Shown piece by piece: positions 15,306 through 24,089 of a stretch of 27,152 bases of DNA. Source of the DNA: a virus. Position 1 is the first letter of the stretch; each line of letters starts with the position of its first letter. The stretch covers positions 1 to 27,152 of the IMG/VR virus record IMGVR_UViG_3300042485_000002; one strand, written 5' to 3'. A program made the translations under genes and the position numbers. The notes beneath the pieces are model-generated. The model did not search any database. It saw nothing but the letters and a program-made list of their open reading frames with translations, and was not told the DNA's origin.

Positions 15306-18300
15306 ATGGTTGGGACTTTAATTGTTGCAGCAATGGCTGGCGTAACTACCGCCGCTGTTACGGCATCTGCTTTTTATATGGCGGCTGCTTTTGCAGTTAA
15401 CTTTGCTGTTTCTTCATTATTGTCCAGAGCTTTTGCGCCTGATGCAAGTGGCAATCAAGCAGTAGACAACGGGGTGCGTCAACAAGTTCCTCCATCGTCA
15501 ACAAACAGTATTCCTGTTGTGTACGGCAACGCTTACATGGGTGGTTCGTTTGTTGATGCTGCATTGAGTACCGATGCAAAGACCATGTACTATGTTCTGG
15601 CGATTTCACACATTAGCCCTAACGGTCAATTTTCTTTTGACCTAACAGAAATGTATTGGGGTGATCGCAAAATTACTCTTGATGGAACAGACCAAACAAA
15701 GGTTGTTAGCCTGACTGACAGCGCAGGTAACATAGACACTAAGGTTAGTGGCAACCTGTTTATAGCTTTGTACAAGTCAACAGAAGCGGGTGTTATTACT
15801 TCTGCGAACGGAGCCTCTTTGCCTTCAACCTACATGGGCGGCTCAGACTTGCCTGTTGAGTTGCGGTGGGCGGCATCTAATCGCCAAATGAACGGTCTTG
15901 GTTTTGCGATTGTAAAAATGAATTACAACCGTGATGCGGAAACAACAAATATGCAAACTCTGACCTTTTCTGTTAGCCATTACCTTAACGGTACTGGTGC
16001 AGCAAAGCCGGGGGACGTTTGGTATGACTACATTACAAACGAAAAGTATGGCGGCGCTATGCCAGCAGACTTGGTAGATGCAACATCTGCCACAGCATTA
16101 AACACCTACTCTGATGGCTTAATACCTTACACAGATTCTGTTTTTGGGCCATTAACTCAACCTCGCTATCGAATTAACGGTGTGCTTGATACGGGTCAGT
16201 CATGTTTGAACAACATCAACTCAATAATGATTGTGTGCGATTCTTGGAATCAATACAACGCAGCGCAAGGCAAATGGAGCATTGTCATTAACAAGGATAC
16301 ATCAACAGCATATGCGTTTGATGACAATTCAATTGTTGGTGAAATTCGCGTTAGTGCTTACGACATTACAAGCAGCGTCAACCAGATTGAAGCCGAGTTT
16401 CCTCGCGGCGACAACCGTGACCAATCTGATTTTGTCTATTACGAGACTCCAGCAGGTCTGTTGTATCCCAACGAACCAATCAACAAGCAGTCAGTTCAGT
16501 TTGCGATGACCAACGATTCAGTTCAAGCGCAGTACCTTGCAACTCGAATCCTTGAGCAAGCCCGTGAAGACCTAATTGTGAGCTTCAGTACAGCGTATGT
16601 TGGAATTCAGGTTGATGCTGGCGATGTGGTGACTGTAACCAACTCATCTTACGGCTGGACAAACAAGCCGTTTAGGGTAATGCGTGTGTCTGAAATGTCG
16701 TTACCTGATGGTAACCTTGGCGCATCTTTTGAGTTGAACGAATACAACTCGCAAGTGTATGACGATCAAGACATTACAAAGTACATTCCAGCCCCGAATT
16801 CAGACCTACCTGACCCATCCTACTTTGGCCCTGTTCCAGCGCCTACAGTGACCTCTAGCTTTCCTAATGCTGCTGTTCCTAGCTTTAACGTGCAGCCATT
16901 TATGACTTCCGCTAGTTTTGCAACATATGCCGAAATTTGGTATTCCGCATTTGCAAGCCCAACCGCAACGCAACGATTGCTTGGCGGGACTACATCACTG
17001 CCTAGCAACGGTGTTCCTTATACTGCTGGTCAAACATTACCAACAGTCAACCTGCAAATCCCTGCTGGCAACTGGTATCTGTTTGCTAGATTGGTCAATC
17101 CAATTGCCAACAGCGAGTATTCACCAGCAAGCACTGTCTTTGCTTGGAGGCCAACAACATTTCAATACACAGACAGATACATTGCTGTTGCCTATGCGGA
17201 TAATGCAACAGGCACATCTGGCTTTAGCTTTAGCCCTCGAAACAAAGCATATTACGGTTTGTACAACAACGTGACTGCAAACGGCGGCACAGACCCAACA
17301 CTTTATGAGTGGTATTTGTCACCCGTAAATTTTGGAACATCTGCCGATAATTATTTGCTGTATGCGAACCGTAGCAACAGGAAATTTAGCTTTGCTGTAG
17401 GCAATGCTGGATACGTTAACCTTGGCGGCTCTTTTGTTCCAAGCGAAACATCTGTTTATGATTCAACAGTTTGGTCAGGACTGATTGACCCGTCTGGTGG
17501 AGTTCAAAGTTTTATTGACTTAGACCAATCAACTGGTCAAGTTATTATTAATGGATTCTCTAGCCCAAATCAAAACGATGGGTTTTTGTCTATTACCAAC
17601 AATACAAGTGGACAAATGCGAGTTAACTTGCAGCAGTTCTTAAATTTTGGTTCTGGCATTTATACAAAATCATTTACTGCCGCAACATTGACTGTAGACG
17701 TTTATGGGCGTGTAGTTGGATTCTTAGAACAGGATGAATTTTTCTATACGGAAACCGTATATACAGCCACTGCCGCACAGACTACATTTAGCAATACGCA
17801 TACTGTTGGTTGGATTCTTGTGTTTAGAAATGGTGTTTTGCTTGATACAAGCGAATACTCTGAAACATCAACTACTGTTGTTATGACAACAGCTTGCTCT
17901 GCTGGTGAAGTTATCGTTGTATTTTATATGCGTGGGGTTAGTACATCTGCATCGTATGTGCAAACCAATATGACAATTGCGTCTAGTACAAGCAACACAA
18001 TCACATATAACAATGCTCCTTGGCAAACTATTTATGTTGGTGATAATCTGACTTTTACAGATACAGGAACACCAACGCAATATGCTGTTCAAAGCATAAA
18101 CACCACAACCAAAGTGATTACGTTTACCACCACCATTGCTGGTGCAACTGCTGGCAATCAAGTGTTTATTGCACGGGCGGCTGGTTCTAGCTATGCTCCG
18201 TTCAGTAGATATAGCGAAAACCTAACCGCTGCCACAACATACACGCCAACAACATGGGCAATTCAAAACGGAGCTGAATCAATTTATGTAAACGGTCTTC

Positions 18301-18641
18301 AGATTAATGAAATTGACTACAACATTACTGGGTTGGCAATTGATGGATTCCCTGCGCCATTGACGGGGCTAATGACCATTATTATGTTTGCACCAAACAA
18401 CTTGAACGTGCCAGCGTCAAACGTGGTTAACGTCACTGCATACTCAACAGCAGGTCAAACAACATATCCGTTTACTAGCAATCCGTTGTCACTGGAAATC
18501 TATGCCAATGGTGTTTTACTTGCACAAGGTGCGTCATATGATTACACTGCAAGTTCGGCAAATTACATTTTGACCACAGCATTCAACAACAATTTAACCC
18601 TTTTGAATCAACAAACTTTTGCCCGAGATGGCGCAGCATAA
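15306..18641 (+). CDS. Tip attachment / host-specificity protein J-like
   Basis: The 1111-residue protein is the central tail tip. Residues about 8-45 are strongly hydrophobic, as in many J proteins. The segment PVVYGNAYMGG and the later QYLATRILEQAREDLIVSFSTAY and VDAGDVVTVTN are typical of the J family's gp27-like core (to about residue 510). Fibronectin-like beta modules follow to about residue 800. From about residue 812 to the end come three related modules each with a 'NGV/NGL' turn (VFRNGVLLD, YVNGLQINE, YANGVLLAQ), like small beta domains in tail fibres. AAGGA precedes the start. The receptor-binding part is probably in these C-terminal modules. Confidence 0.88.
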   Translation: MVGTLIVAAMAGVTTAAVTASAFYMAAAFAVNFAVSSLLSRAFAPDASGNQAVDNGVRQQVPPSSTNSIPVVYGNAYMGGSFVDAALSTDAKTMYYVLAISHISPNGQFSFDLTEMYWGDRKITLDGTDQTKVVSLTDSAGNIDTKVSGNLFIALYKSTEAGVITSANGASLPSTYMGGSDLPVELRWAASNRQMNGLGFAIVKMNYNRDAETTNMQTLTFSVSHYLNGTGAAKPGDVWYDYITNEKYGGAMPADLVDATSATALNTYSDGLIPYTDSVFGPLTQPRYRINGVLDTGQSCLNNINSIMIVCDSWNQYNAAQGKWSIVINKDTSTAYAFDDNSIVGEIRVSAYDITSSVNQIEAEFPRGDNRDQSDFVYYETPAGLLYPNEPINKQSVQFAMTNDSVQAQYLATRILEQAREDLIVSFSTAYVGIQVDAGDVVTVTNSSYGWTNKPFRVMRVSEMSLPDGNLGASFELNEYNSQVYDDQDITKYIPAPNSDLPDPSYFGPVPAPTVTSSFPNAAVPSFNVQPFMTSASFATYAEIWYSAFASPTATQRLLGGTTSLPSNGVPYTAGQTLPTVNLQIPAGNWYLFARLVNPIANSEYSPASTVFAWRPTTFQYTDRYIAVAYADNATGTSGFSFSPRNKAYYGLYNNVTANGGTDPTLYEWYLSPVNFGTSADNYLLYANRSNRKFSFAVGNAGYVNLGGSFVPSETSVYDSTVWSGLIDPSGGVQSFIDLDQSTGQVIINGFSSPNQNDGFLSITNNTSGQMRVNLQQFLNFGSGIYTKSFTAATLTVDVYGRVVGFLEQDEFFYTETVYTATAAQTTFSNTHTVGWILVFRNGVLLDTSEYSETSTTVVMTTACSAGEVIVVFYMRGVSTSASYVQTNMTIASSTSNTITYNNAPWQTIYVGDNLTFTDTGTPTQYAVQSINTTTKVITFTTTIAGATAGNQVFIARAAGSSYAPFSRYSENLTAATTYTPTTWAIQNGAESIYVNGLQINEIDYNITGLAIDGFPAPLTGLMTIIMFAPNNLNVPASNVVNVTAYSTAGQTTYPFTSNPLSLEIYANGVLLAQGASYDYTASSANYILTTAFNNNLTLLNQQTFARDGAA

Positions 18642-18650
18642 GGACATCAC

Positions 18651-19232
18651 ATGACCCAAGCCTTCAACCTTTCGCAGCTTGCAAACAACCTTGACTCTAG
18701 TGGTCGCTTGGATGCAACTGACGGTCTTGTAAACGCTGTACCTGTAGCTAATGGCGGTACAGGAGCATCTAGCGTTGCTGCTGCTGTTTCTAACTTGTCG
18801 GCATCAATTTATCCTGTTGGATCAATTTACATCAATGCAGGAGTCACAACGAATCCTGCAACATTGTTGGGTTTTGGAACATGGACAGCTTTTGGTGCTG
18901 GTCGAGTTCTTGTTGGCTTAAATTCTTCTGATTCGGCTTTTGATACGCTGCAAGAAGTTGGCGGCAATAAAGACGCAGTGCTTGTAAGTCACTCACACAC
19001 GGCTACTGTTACAGACCCCGGCCACGCGCACAATTTAGACGGTCAAACTATTCAAGGAGGGGTAAGTCATTCACCCTCGGCGGTCACGGACTTTAATACA
19101 AGGCCGTTGGGCTTTCAAACGGCTGTTGCAGCCACGGGTATTTCTGTTGGCATCTCTAGCGCAGGTTCCAGTGCAACCAACGCAAACCTTCAGCCATACA
19201 TTACTGTTTGTATGTGGCTGCGAACTGCCTAA
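18651..19232 (+). CDS. Tail fibre/collar-type receptor-binding protein
   Basis: The 193-residue protein has an N-terminal linker with VANGGTGASS and then a collar-type domain starting YPVGSIYINAG, followed by GFGTWTAFGAGRVLVGLN. Histidine-rich pairs HSH and GHAH follow, which in T4 gp12-like short fibres bind metal along the trimer axis. It ends with LQPYITVCMWLRTA, a usual C-terminus for these domains. An AAGGA ribosome binding site precedes the ATG, nine bases after the J gene. It is probably a short fibre attached to the tail tip. Confidence 0.8.
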   Translation: MTQAFNLSQLANNLDSSGRLDATDGLVNAVPVANGGTGASSVAAAVSNLSASIYPVGSIYINAGVTTNPATLLGFGTWTAFGAGRVLVGLNSSDSAFDTLQEVGGNKDAVLVSHSHTATVTDPGHAHNLDGQTIQGGVSHSPSAVTDFNTRPLGFQTAVAATGISVGISSAGSSATNANLQPYITVCMWLRTA

Positions 19233-19270
19233 TAAGGCATAATTGCATTAAGACATGACAAGACCCGTAG

Positions 19271-19310
19271 CCCTGTGAGTACATAGGGAGCGTCACCACC
19301 TGAGTACAGG
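19271..19310 (+). promoter_or_regulatory. Two hairpins with identical AGTA loops ahead of a tail gene
   Basis: Hairpin 1 pairs CCCTGTG (19271-19277) with CATAGGG (19282-19288), seven pairs with one G-U. Hairpin 2 pairs CCTG (19299-19302) with CAGG (19307-19310). Both close the same AGTA loop. The right arm of hairpin 2 contains part of the AGGGA ribosome binding site of the gene starting at 19317, so it could regulate its translation. Confidence 0.45.
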
Positions 19311-19316
19311 GAAATT

Positions 19317-19808
19317 ATGGCTGTCTTTAACAAAAACTCACTTACGCAAGTGTCAGGGTTTGACAACCCTATCATTGCAGGAGAGCTAGTGTGGGATCAG
19401 CAAACTTTTTGGAATTTCAATCTAAAAAGTGCTGACAACATTACTCCATTGAACCTGACGGGCGCAACAATTGATGCTCAGATTGTTCGCCGCAACGTCA
19501 CCAACATTCAAGATACCCGCAATGGGTTGACGTTTGACATTGGCAACTACACGCCAACCCCTCCATCCATTCCATTAACAATCACAAACCGTGACAACCT
19601 CACTGGCGCATTCACTCTGGTGATTGACAGCGCAGCTTGGGGGTTGATGGATAACGACCCCGGACTAGACATCAACGCACAGAACTGCGTTGGATACTCA
19701 GGCCGAGTAAAAATTGGTTTTCCTGCTGTGGGCACAACAGTTCCTGCTGACGATGCAATTATCTTTTTGATGTTTTTGGTGCGCTCTGACGGTATCGTTG
19801 TGGAGTAA
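19317..19808 (+). CDS. Tail-fibre-region structural protein (BppU-like beta domain?)
   Basis: The 163-residue protein is beta-rich, with a segment TPLNLTGATIDAQIVRR resembling the start of BppU-type baseplate proteins, in which a linear-tension 'LTG' turn precedes a strand. A proline-rich turn (TPTPPSIPLTI) and the C-terminal strand IIFLMFLVRSDGIVV follow. It lies between two fibre genes and is probably part of the tail tip or fibre base. The ribosome binding site overlaps a small hairpin. The family call is tentative and rests on pattern alone. Confidence 0.65.
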   Translation: MAVFNKNSLTQVSGFDNPIIAGELVWDQQTFWNFNLKSADNITPLNLTGATIDAQIVRRNVTNIQDTRNGLTFDIGNYTPTPPSIPLTITNRDNLTGAFTLVIDSAAWGLMDNDPGLDINAQNCVGYSGRVKIGFPAVGTTVPADDAIIFLMFLVRSDGIVVE

Positions 19809-19813
19809 ACATC

Positions 19814-20104
19814 ATGGCAAGCGTCAATGTTTCGGTACAAAGCGGTAACAGCTTGATTGCAAATGTTGAAACGACTTCACAAGTCATCAACTTAAATAGC
19901 ACAAGCATTACTGCAAGCATCACTTCAACACCAAATCAAGTCATCAGCCTTGATCGTGGCTTGGTTGGCCCTCCGGGTCCAAACGCCATCGGCGGTTATC
20001 CAATTAGCGTGTCAACTCCGTCCAACTACGATGCGCTAATGTTTTTAGACAATGAATGGACAAACGTACCGCAAGTGGAAATCACTGACGGTGGAAACTA
20101 CTGA
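19814..20104 (+). CDS. Small tail protein with a collagen-like segment
   Basis: The 96-residue protein is rich in Ser, Thr, Val and Asn, as expected of a beta-structured tail accessory. Residues about 48-58 read RGLVGPPGPNAIGG, a short collagen-like Gly-Pro-Pro stretch often seen in phage fibre linkers. The last third (SNYDALMFLDNEWTN) resembles the small peptide-binding motif found at the ends of fibre-associated proteins. It lies five bases after the previous gene and eleven before the next fibre gene. It is probably a fibre joint or linker, judged by context. Confidence 0.65.
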   Translation: MASVNVSVQSGNSLIANVETTSQVINLNSTSITASITSTPNQVISLDRGLVGPPGPNAIGGYPISVSTPSNYDALMFLDNEWTNVPQVEITDGGNY

Positions 20105-20115
20105 GGAATAGCATC

Positions 20116-21672
20116 ATGGCAAACACAATTCGAATCAAGCGCAGAGCAAACGGCGGTGGTGCTGGCGCACCCGCAACCCTTCAAAACGCTGAACTTGCGT
20201 TCAACGAACAAACCAATGTGCTGTACTACGGCACAGGTACAGGCGGTGCTGGCGGCAGCGCAACCAGTGTCATTGCAATTGCGGGTACTGGCGCTTTCGT
20301 TGACACCTCGACAAACCAGACTATTGGTGGAACCAAGACGTTTAGTACCCCCATTACTGGTTCTGTAACTGGCAATGCTGGCACAGCTACAGCCCTTGCA
20401 ACTGGACGCACTATTGCCATCACTGGCGACTTGGCCTACACCAGCGGCTCTTTTGATGGCACGGCCAACGTCACTGGCACTGGCACACTGGCGACCGTCA
20501 ACAGCAACGTGGGCACTTACACCAAAGTGACCATCAACGCCAAAGGCTTGGCAACTGCTGGCTCACAAGCAAGCCTGTCTGATTTGTCTGTGCCTACGGC
20601 AGCATTCAGCTTCAACAGCCAAAACCTGACAAACCTTGCTGACCCCGTAAACGCACAGGACGCTGCAACCAAGTCGTATGTGGACAGCACAGCTCAAGGC
20701 TTGGACACCAAGGCATCTTGCGTTGTTGCGTCTACAGCCAACATTGCGACATTGAGTGGCTTGTTGACCGTGGATGGCATTACTGTTGCTGCTGGAAATC
20801 GCGTTTTGGTAAAGAACCAGACAGCGCAAGCCGACAACGGTATTTATGTCGCAAGCGCATCGGCATGGGCACGTTCTTCTGACATGGATGTGTATTCGGA
20901 GTTTCCGGCTGCTTACACTTTTATTGAGCAAGGAACAACACAAGCCGACACAGGATGGGTCTGTACTGTCAACCAAGGCGGCACGTTGGGCACAACCCCA
21001 ATTACTTGGGCGCAGTTTAGCGGCGCTGGCAGCTATACCGCTGGCACTGGCCTTACCCTTACCGGGACCACGTTTGCTCTTGCTACACCCGTTGCAGTGG
21101 CAAACGGCGGTACAGGCGTAACTACCAGCACAGGTTCCGGCGCAAACGTGTTGGCTACAAGCCCAACACTGGTCACTCCTTTGCTTGGCACACCAACATC
21201 TGGCACTTTGACAAACTGTACTGGCTTGCCCGTGGCTTCCGGCATTAGCGGCTTAGGCACTGGTGTTGCCACCTTCCTTGCAACACCTTCCAGCGCAAAC
21301 TTGGCAGCAGCAGTTACTGGCGAAACTGGTAGCGGAGCATTGGTATTTGCAACCAGCCCTGCTTTGGTTACTCCAGCCCTTGGCACACCATCTAGCGGCA
21401 CTTTGACAAGTTGCACGGGTTTGCCATTGACCACAGGCGTTACTGGCACTCTGGCTGTTTCCAACGGCGGTACAGGCGCTACAACGCTGACTGGCTACGT
21501 CAAGGGTACTGGCACAACAGCCATGACTGCCTCGTCTACAATTCCCAACACAGACATCACGGGATTGGGCACAATGTCAACTCAAAGTGCTGCAAGCGTT
21601 GCAATCACTGGTGGTAGCATCATTAACCTGACCACCTTTGACGGCATCACAATTGACGGTGGTACGTTTTAA
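20116..21672 (+). CDS. Tail fibre protein with repeat modules
   Basis: The 518-residue protein begins with the attachment-type N-terminus MANTIRIKRR and QNAELAFNEQTNVLYYG, which the next gene also carries in variant form. Residues about 190-300 hold a module AQDAATKSYVDST, then ITVAAGNRVLVKNQTAQADNG and TTQADTGWVCT, a common domain of phage fibres. The C-terminal half has Thr-, Gly- and Ser-rich repeats with NGGTG turns and two copies of a 24-residue unit ending GTLTxCTGLP. The end NLTTFDGITIDGGTF is a typical fibre end. No C-terminal collar domain is present, so it may be a shaft that joins to another fibre. Confidence 0.82.
   Translation: MANTIRIKRRANGGGAGAPATLQNAELAFNEQTNVLYYGTGTGGAGGSATSVIAIAGTGAFVDTSTNQTIGGTKTFSTPITGSVTGNAGTATALATGRTIAITGDLAYTSGSFDGTANVTGTGTLATVNSNVGTYTKVTINAKGLATAGSQASLSDLSVPTAAFSFNSQNLTNLADPVNAQDAATKSYVDSTAQGLDTKASCVVASTANIATLSGLLTVDGITVAAGNRVLVKNQTAQADNGIYVASASAWARSSDMDVYSEFPAAYTFIEQGTTQADTGWVCTVNQGGTLGTTPITWAQFSGAGSYTAGTGLTLTGTTFALATPVAVANGGTGVTTSTGSGANVLATSPTLVTPLLGTPTSGTLTNCTGLPVASGISGLGTGVATFLATPSSANLAAAVTGETGSGALVFATSPALVTPALGTPSSGTLTSCTGLPLTTGVTGTLAVSNGGTGATTLTGYVKGTGTTAMTASSTIPNTDITGLGTMSTQSAASVAITGGSIINLTTFDGITIDGGTF
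21160..21231 (+). repeat. Fibre 24-residue repeat, copy 1
   Basis: The 72 bases encode a unit beginning SPTLVTPLLGTP and ending GTLTNCTGLP. It matches the copy at 21355-21426. The extended unit also shares the upstream TGSGAxVxATS sequence, so the real repeat period is about 195 bases including spacer. Confidence 0.8.
21355..21426 (+). repeat. Fibre 24-residue repeat, copy 2
   Basis: The 72 bases encode SPALVTPALGTP through GTLTSCTGLP, the second copy of the unit at 21160-21231 in the same fibre gene. The copies differ at only a few residues, which is consistent with expansion by recombination. Confidence 0.8.
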
Positions 21673-21687
21673 TCATTTATCAACCCT

Positions 21688-21699
21688 GCTTATATAAGC
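21688..21699. promoter_or_regulatory. 12-bp palindrome with TATATA core before a fibre gene
   Basis: GCTTATATAAGC is a perfect palindrome in the 43-base gap between two fibre genes, 16 bases before the next start codon. The TATATA core could serve as a -10 element or an operator half-site, but no -35 box at proper spacing is visible. Confidence 0.25.
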
Positions 21700-21715
21700 G
21701 CAACAAGGGAGCCAT

Positions 21716-23323
21716 ATGGCAAACATCATCAAACCCAAGCGGTCAAACACAGCCGCAAAAGTCCCAAACACCATTGAACTGACGAGTGGTGAGTTAGGGG
21801 TTAACATGGCTGACCGCAAGGTTTACATCAACAACGGCACGGCTGTTGTTCAGGTGGGCGCGGGCAACCTGAGCGGCCTTGGTGATGTTGCCATTGCAAC
21901 CCCGACCAACGGTCAAGCGTTGACCTACAACACAACCACCAGCAAATGGGTAAACTCATCCGCTGGAACAGGTACAGTCACAAGCGTTGGAATCACAGCC
22001 GGAACTGGCGTGACCGTAAGCAACAGCCCTATTACGACAAGCGGCAACATCGCTGTTGGCTTGAGCACCAAACTCACTGCGATTGAAAACCTGTCCGGCG
22101 CGGGCTTCATCACACAAAACGGCAGTGGCGCAATTGCCGGGCGCACATTGCAAGCCGGAACCGGAATCAGCATTGCTCACGGCAACGGTTCCTCACAAGA
22201 CCCAATCATCACAAACAGCGCACCAGACCAGACCGTTGCTTTGACAGGCGGTGGCGCAACCAGCATCAGTGGGACATACCCTAACTTCACAATTTCTAGT
22301 GTCAACACGACATACGGCGCGGCCACATCAACTGTTCCCGGTTTGATTGAGTTGGGCTCAGACACGGCGCAAACGGTTGCCGCCAATGCTGTTACGGCCA
22401 CGGCATCCCGTTCATACGCTTTGCAAGTCAACGCGGCGGGTCAGGGTGTTGTCAACGTCCCTTGGACAAACTCAGGCGGCACGGTTACGAGCGTGGGCGG
22501 CACGGGCACGGTCAGCGGCCTGAGCCTGAGCGGAACCGTCACCACCAGCGGCAACTTGACGTTGGGCGGCACTTTGGCTGTGACGCCTTCCAACTTTGCA
22601 AGTCAAACAGCCAAAACAGTTCTTGCTGCACCAAATGCTGCGGCTGGTGTTCCCACATTTAGGTTGTTGGTTGCATCTGACATTCCAACACTGAACCAGA
22701 ACACAACCGGGACGGCCGCAAACGTGACGGGCACTGTTGCGATTGCCAACGGCGGTACTGGTGCGACAACAGCGGCCATCGCTTTGACCAACCTTGGCGC
22801 GTATGCTGCAACAAATCCAAACGGTTACATCACAACACCATTCCCTGTTGGTACGGTCATGCTGTTTGCGCAAACTGCCGCACCAACAGGCTGGACGAAG
22901 GTTACAACCCACGACAACAAGGCGTTGCGCGTTGTCAGCGGCACTGCCTCAAGCGGTGGCTCAGTGGCATTTACAACTGCTTTTGCTTCACAAGCGGTGA
23001 GCGGCTCAAACTCATCCACAACAGTAACCGGCACGGTCAACGGGACAACCCTGAGCGGCGGTCAGCTTGCCAGCCACAGTCACGGACGCGGCACGACTTA
23101 CACAGGTGGCCCGGCAAACCCCGGTGTTCAGTGGGGCGCAAACGTGTACTACACAAACTCAGGCGGAGGTTACACGGCGGACGGGGCGGGAACAGATGCG
23201 GCAGGTGGCAACGGGTCACACGACCACGGGTTCAGTGGCGGTTCCCACACGCACACATTTACCGGGACAGCAATCAATTTGGCTGTTCAGTATGTTGATG
23301 TAATCTTGGCTTCAAAGGCATAA
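21716..23323 (+). CDS. Tail fibre protein with C-terminal collar domain
   Basis: The 535-residue protein has a fibre N-terminus (MANIIKPKRS, TSGELGVNMADRKVYINNG) related to that of the preceding fibre gene. A long Gly/Thr/Ser shaft follows, with the motif ANGGTGATT near residue 345. The C-terminal domain starts PFPVGTVMLFAQTAAPTGWTKV, a hallmark of tail collar domains, and carries HSHG and GGSHTHTFTGTA metal-type histidines before the terminal AVQYVDVILASKA. It is probably the main adhesin. An AAGGGAG ribosome binding site precedes the ATG. GC content is clearly higher than in J (62-68% in hand-counted 60-base stretches against 37%), suggesting exchange. Confidence 0.88.
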   Translation: MANIIKPKRSNTAAKVPNTIELTSGELGVNMADRKVYINNGTAVVQVGAGNLSGLGDVAIATPTNGQALTYNTTTSKWVNSSAGTGTVTSVGITAGTGVTVSNSPITTSGNIAVGLSTKLTAIENLSGAGFITQNGSGAIAGRTLQAGTGISIAHGNGSSQDPIITNSAPDQTVALTGGGATSISGTYPNFTISSVNTTYGAATSTVPGLIELGSDTAQTVAANAVTATASRSYALQVNAAGQGVVNVPWTNSGGTVTSVGGTGTVSGLSLSGTVTTSGNLTLGGTLAVTPSNFASQTAKTVLAAPNAAAGVPTFRLLVASDIPTLNQNTTGTAANVTGTVAIANGGTGATTAAIALTNLGAYAATNPNGYITTPFPVGTVMLFAQTAAPTGWTKVTTHDNKALRVVSGTASSGGSVAFTTAFASQAVSGSNSSTTVTGTVNGTTLSGGQLASHSHGRGTTYTGGPANPGVQWGANVYYTNSGGGYTADGAGTDAAGGNGSHDHGFSGGSHTHTFTGTAINLAVQYVDVILASKA

Positions 23324-23325
23324 AA

Positions 23326-23784
23326 ATGAGACTGACCGTAATTCCAGAAGACAAAATGGTGATTGTTGATTTGGTTGCCAAAAGCCCATTGGTTTGGGAA
23401 GGCACGCCAAACGATGTTCACGCCTTGCAGTGGTACGACACATATGGCGTCATTGAACTGAAGAACCCAACGCGCACGGAAGACATTTCAGAACTTCCGC
23501 AATGGGCGTTGAACGCGGTTGCTTCATGGGAAGTTGGCCCCATTGTTCCGCCACTTCCACCAGCAACTGCCGAACAAAACAAAATCACTGCGGCTTGGCT
23601 TTTGGCTGACACCGATTGGACGACAATTCCAGACGTTGCTGACCCGGCAAAAAGCAACCCGCACCTTGGCAACGTCAATGAATTCTTGGCTTACCGAAAT
23701 GCGGTCAGAGCAATCGCAATCAACCCTGTTGCCGGGAACATTGATTGGCCCGTAAAACCCGCCAGCGTTTGGCTTACAACATAA
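23326..23784 (+). CDS. Tail fibre assembly chaperone-like protein
   Basis: The 152-residue protein lies directly after the terminal fibre gene, the usual place of fibre assembly chaperones. Its C-terminal part has the pattern AAWLLADTDWTTIPDV, then NEFLAYRNAVRAIAINP and WPVKPASVW, like the phage tail assembly chaperone family (Phage_tail_APC type), where an 'L..TDWt..pD' helix is followed by 'YR.alR.i' and 'WP'. The N-terminal half is a short beta domain with DVHALQWYDTYGVIEL. It should help folding or trimerisation of the fibre and may remain attached to it. Confidence 0.82.
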   Translation: MRLTVIPEDKMVIVDLVAKSPLVWEGTPNDVHALQWYDTYGVIELKNPTRTEDISELPQWALNAVASWEVGPIVPPLPPATAEQNKITAAWLLADTDWTTIPDVADPAKSNPHLGNVNEFLAYRNAVRAIAINPVAGNIDWPVKPASVWLTT

Positions 23785-23792
23785 GACACGAT

Positions 23793-24089
23793 ATGAAAAT
23801 TGAACCCAAATCCAACTGCCCTTTGCATAATTTCCAGCCTTGCAAACAAACCGATTGTGCTTGGTTTACTCAGGTGCGCGGGCACAACCCCAACACGGGC
23901 GCGGAAATTGACGAATGGGCTTGCGCGGTAGCTTGGTTGCCTGTGTTGCTGATTGAAAACAGCCAGCAGCAGCGGTCAACCGGGGCGGCGGTAGAGTCAT
24001 TCAGGAATGAAATGGTCAAGACCAACCAAACAAGCCAACAGTTGCTGATTGACGTTGCCAACCGTGGGCCAGCGTTGGGAAGTCATTGA
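23793..24089 (+). CDS. Cysteine-motif protein of unknown function
   Basis: The start is taken at the ATG at 23793, eight bases after the previous stop; an open frame to 23745 lies inside the fibre chaperone gene. The 98-residue product has four cysteines near the N-terminus, spaced C-x7-C-x4-C and then WAC about 20 residues on, which could bind a metal. A conserved-looking stretch HNPNTGAEIDEWACAVAWLPVLLIEN follows in two parts, then a charged helix (AAVESFRNEMVKTNQ). No domain of known function was recognised. Its place at the beginning of the lysis region suggests a late accessory role. Confidence 0.7.
   Translation: MKIEPKSNCPLHNFQPCKQTDCAWFTQVRGHNPNTGAEIDEWACAVAWLPVLLIENSQQQRSTGAAVESFRNEMVKTNQTSQQLLIDVANRGPALGSH

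Noticed and set aside
22472-22912. Long minus-strand frames in the fibre genes, including 21033-21464
   Set aside because: They mirror the Gly/Thr-rich repeats of the plus-strand fibres and have low-complexity products with no known pattern.
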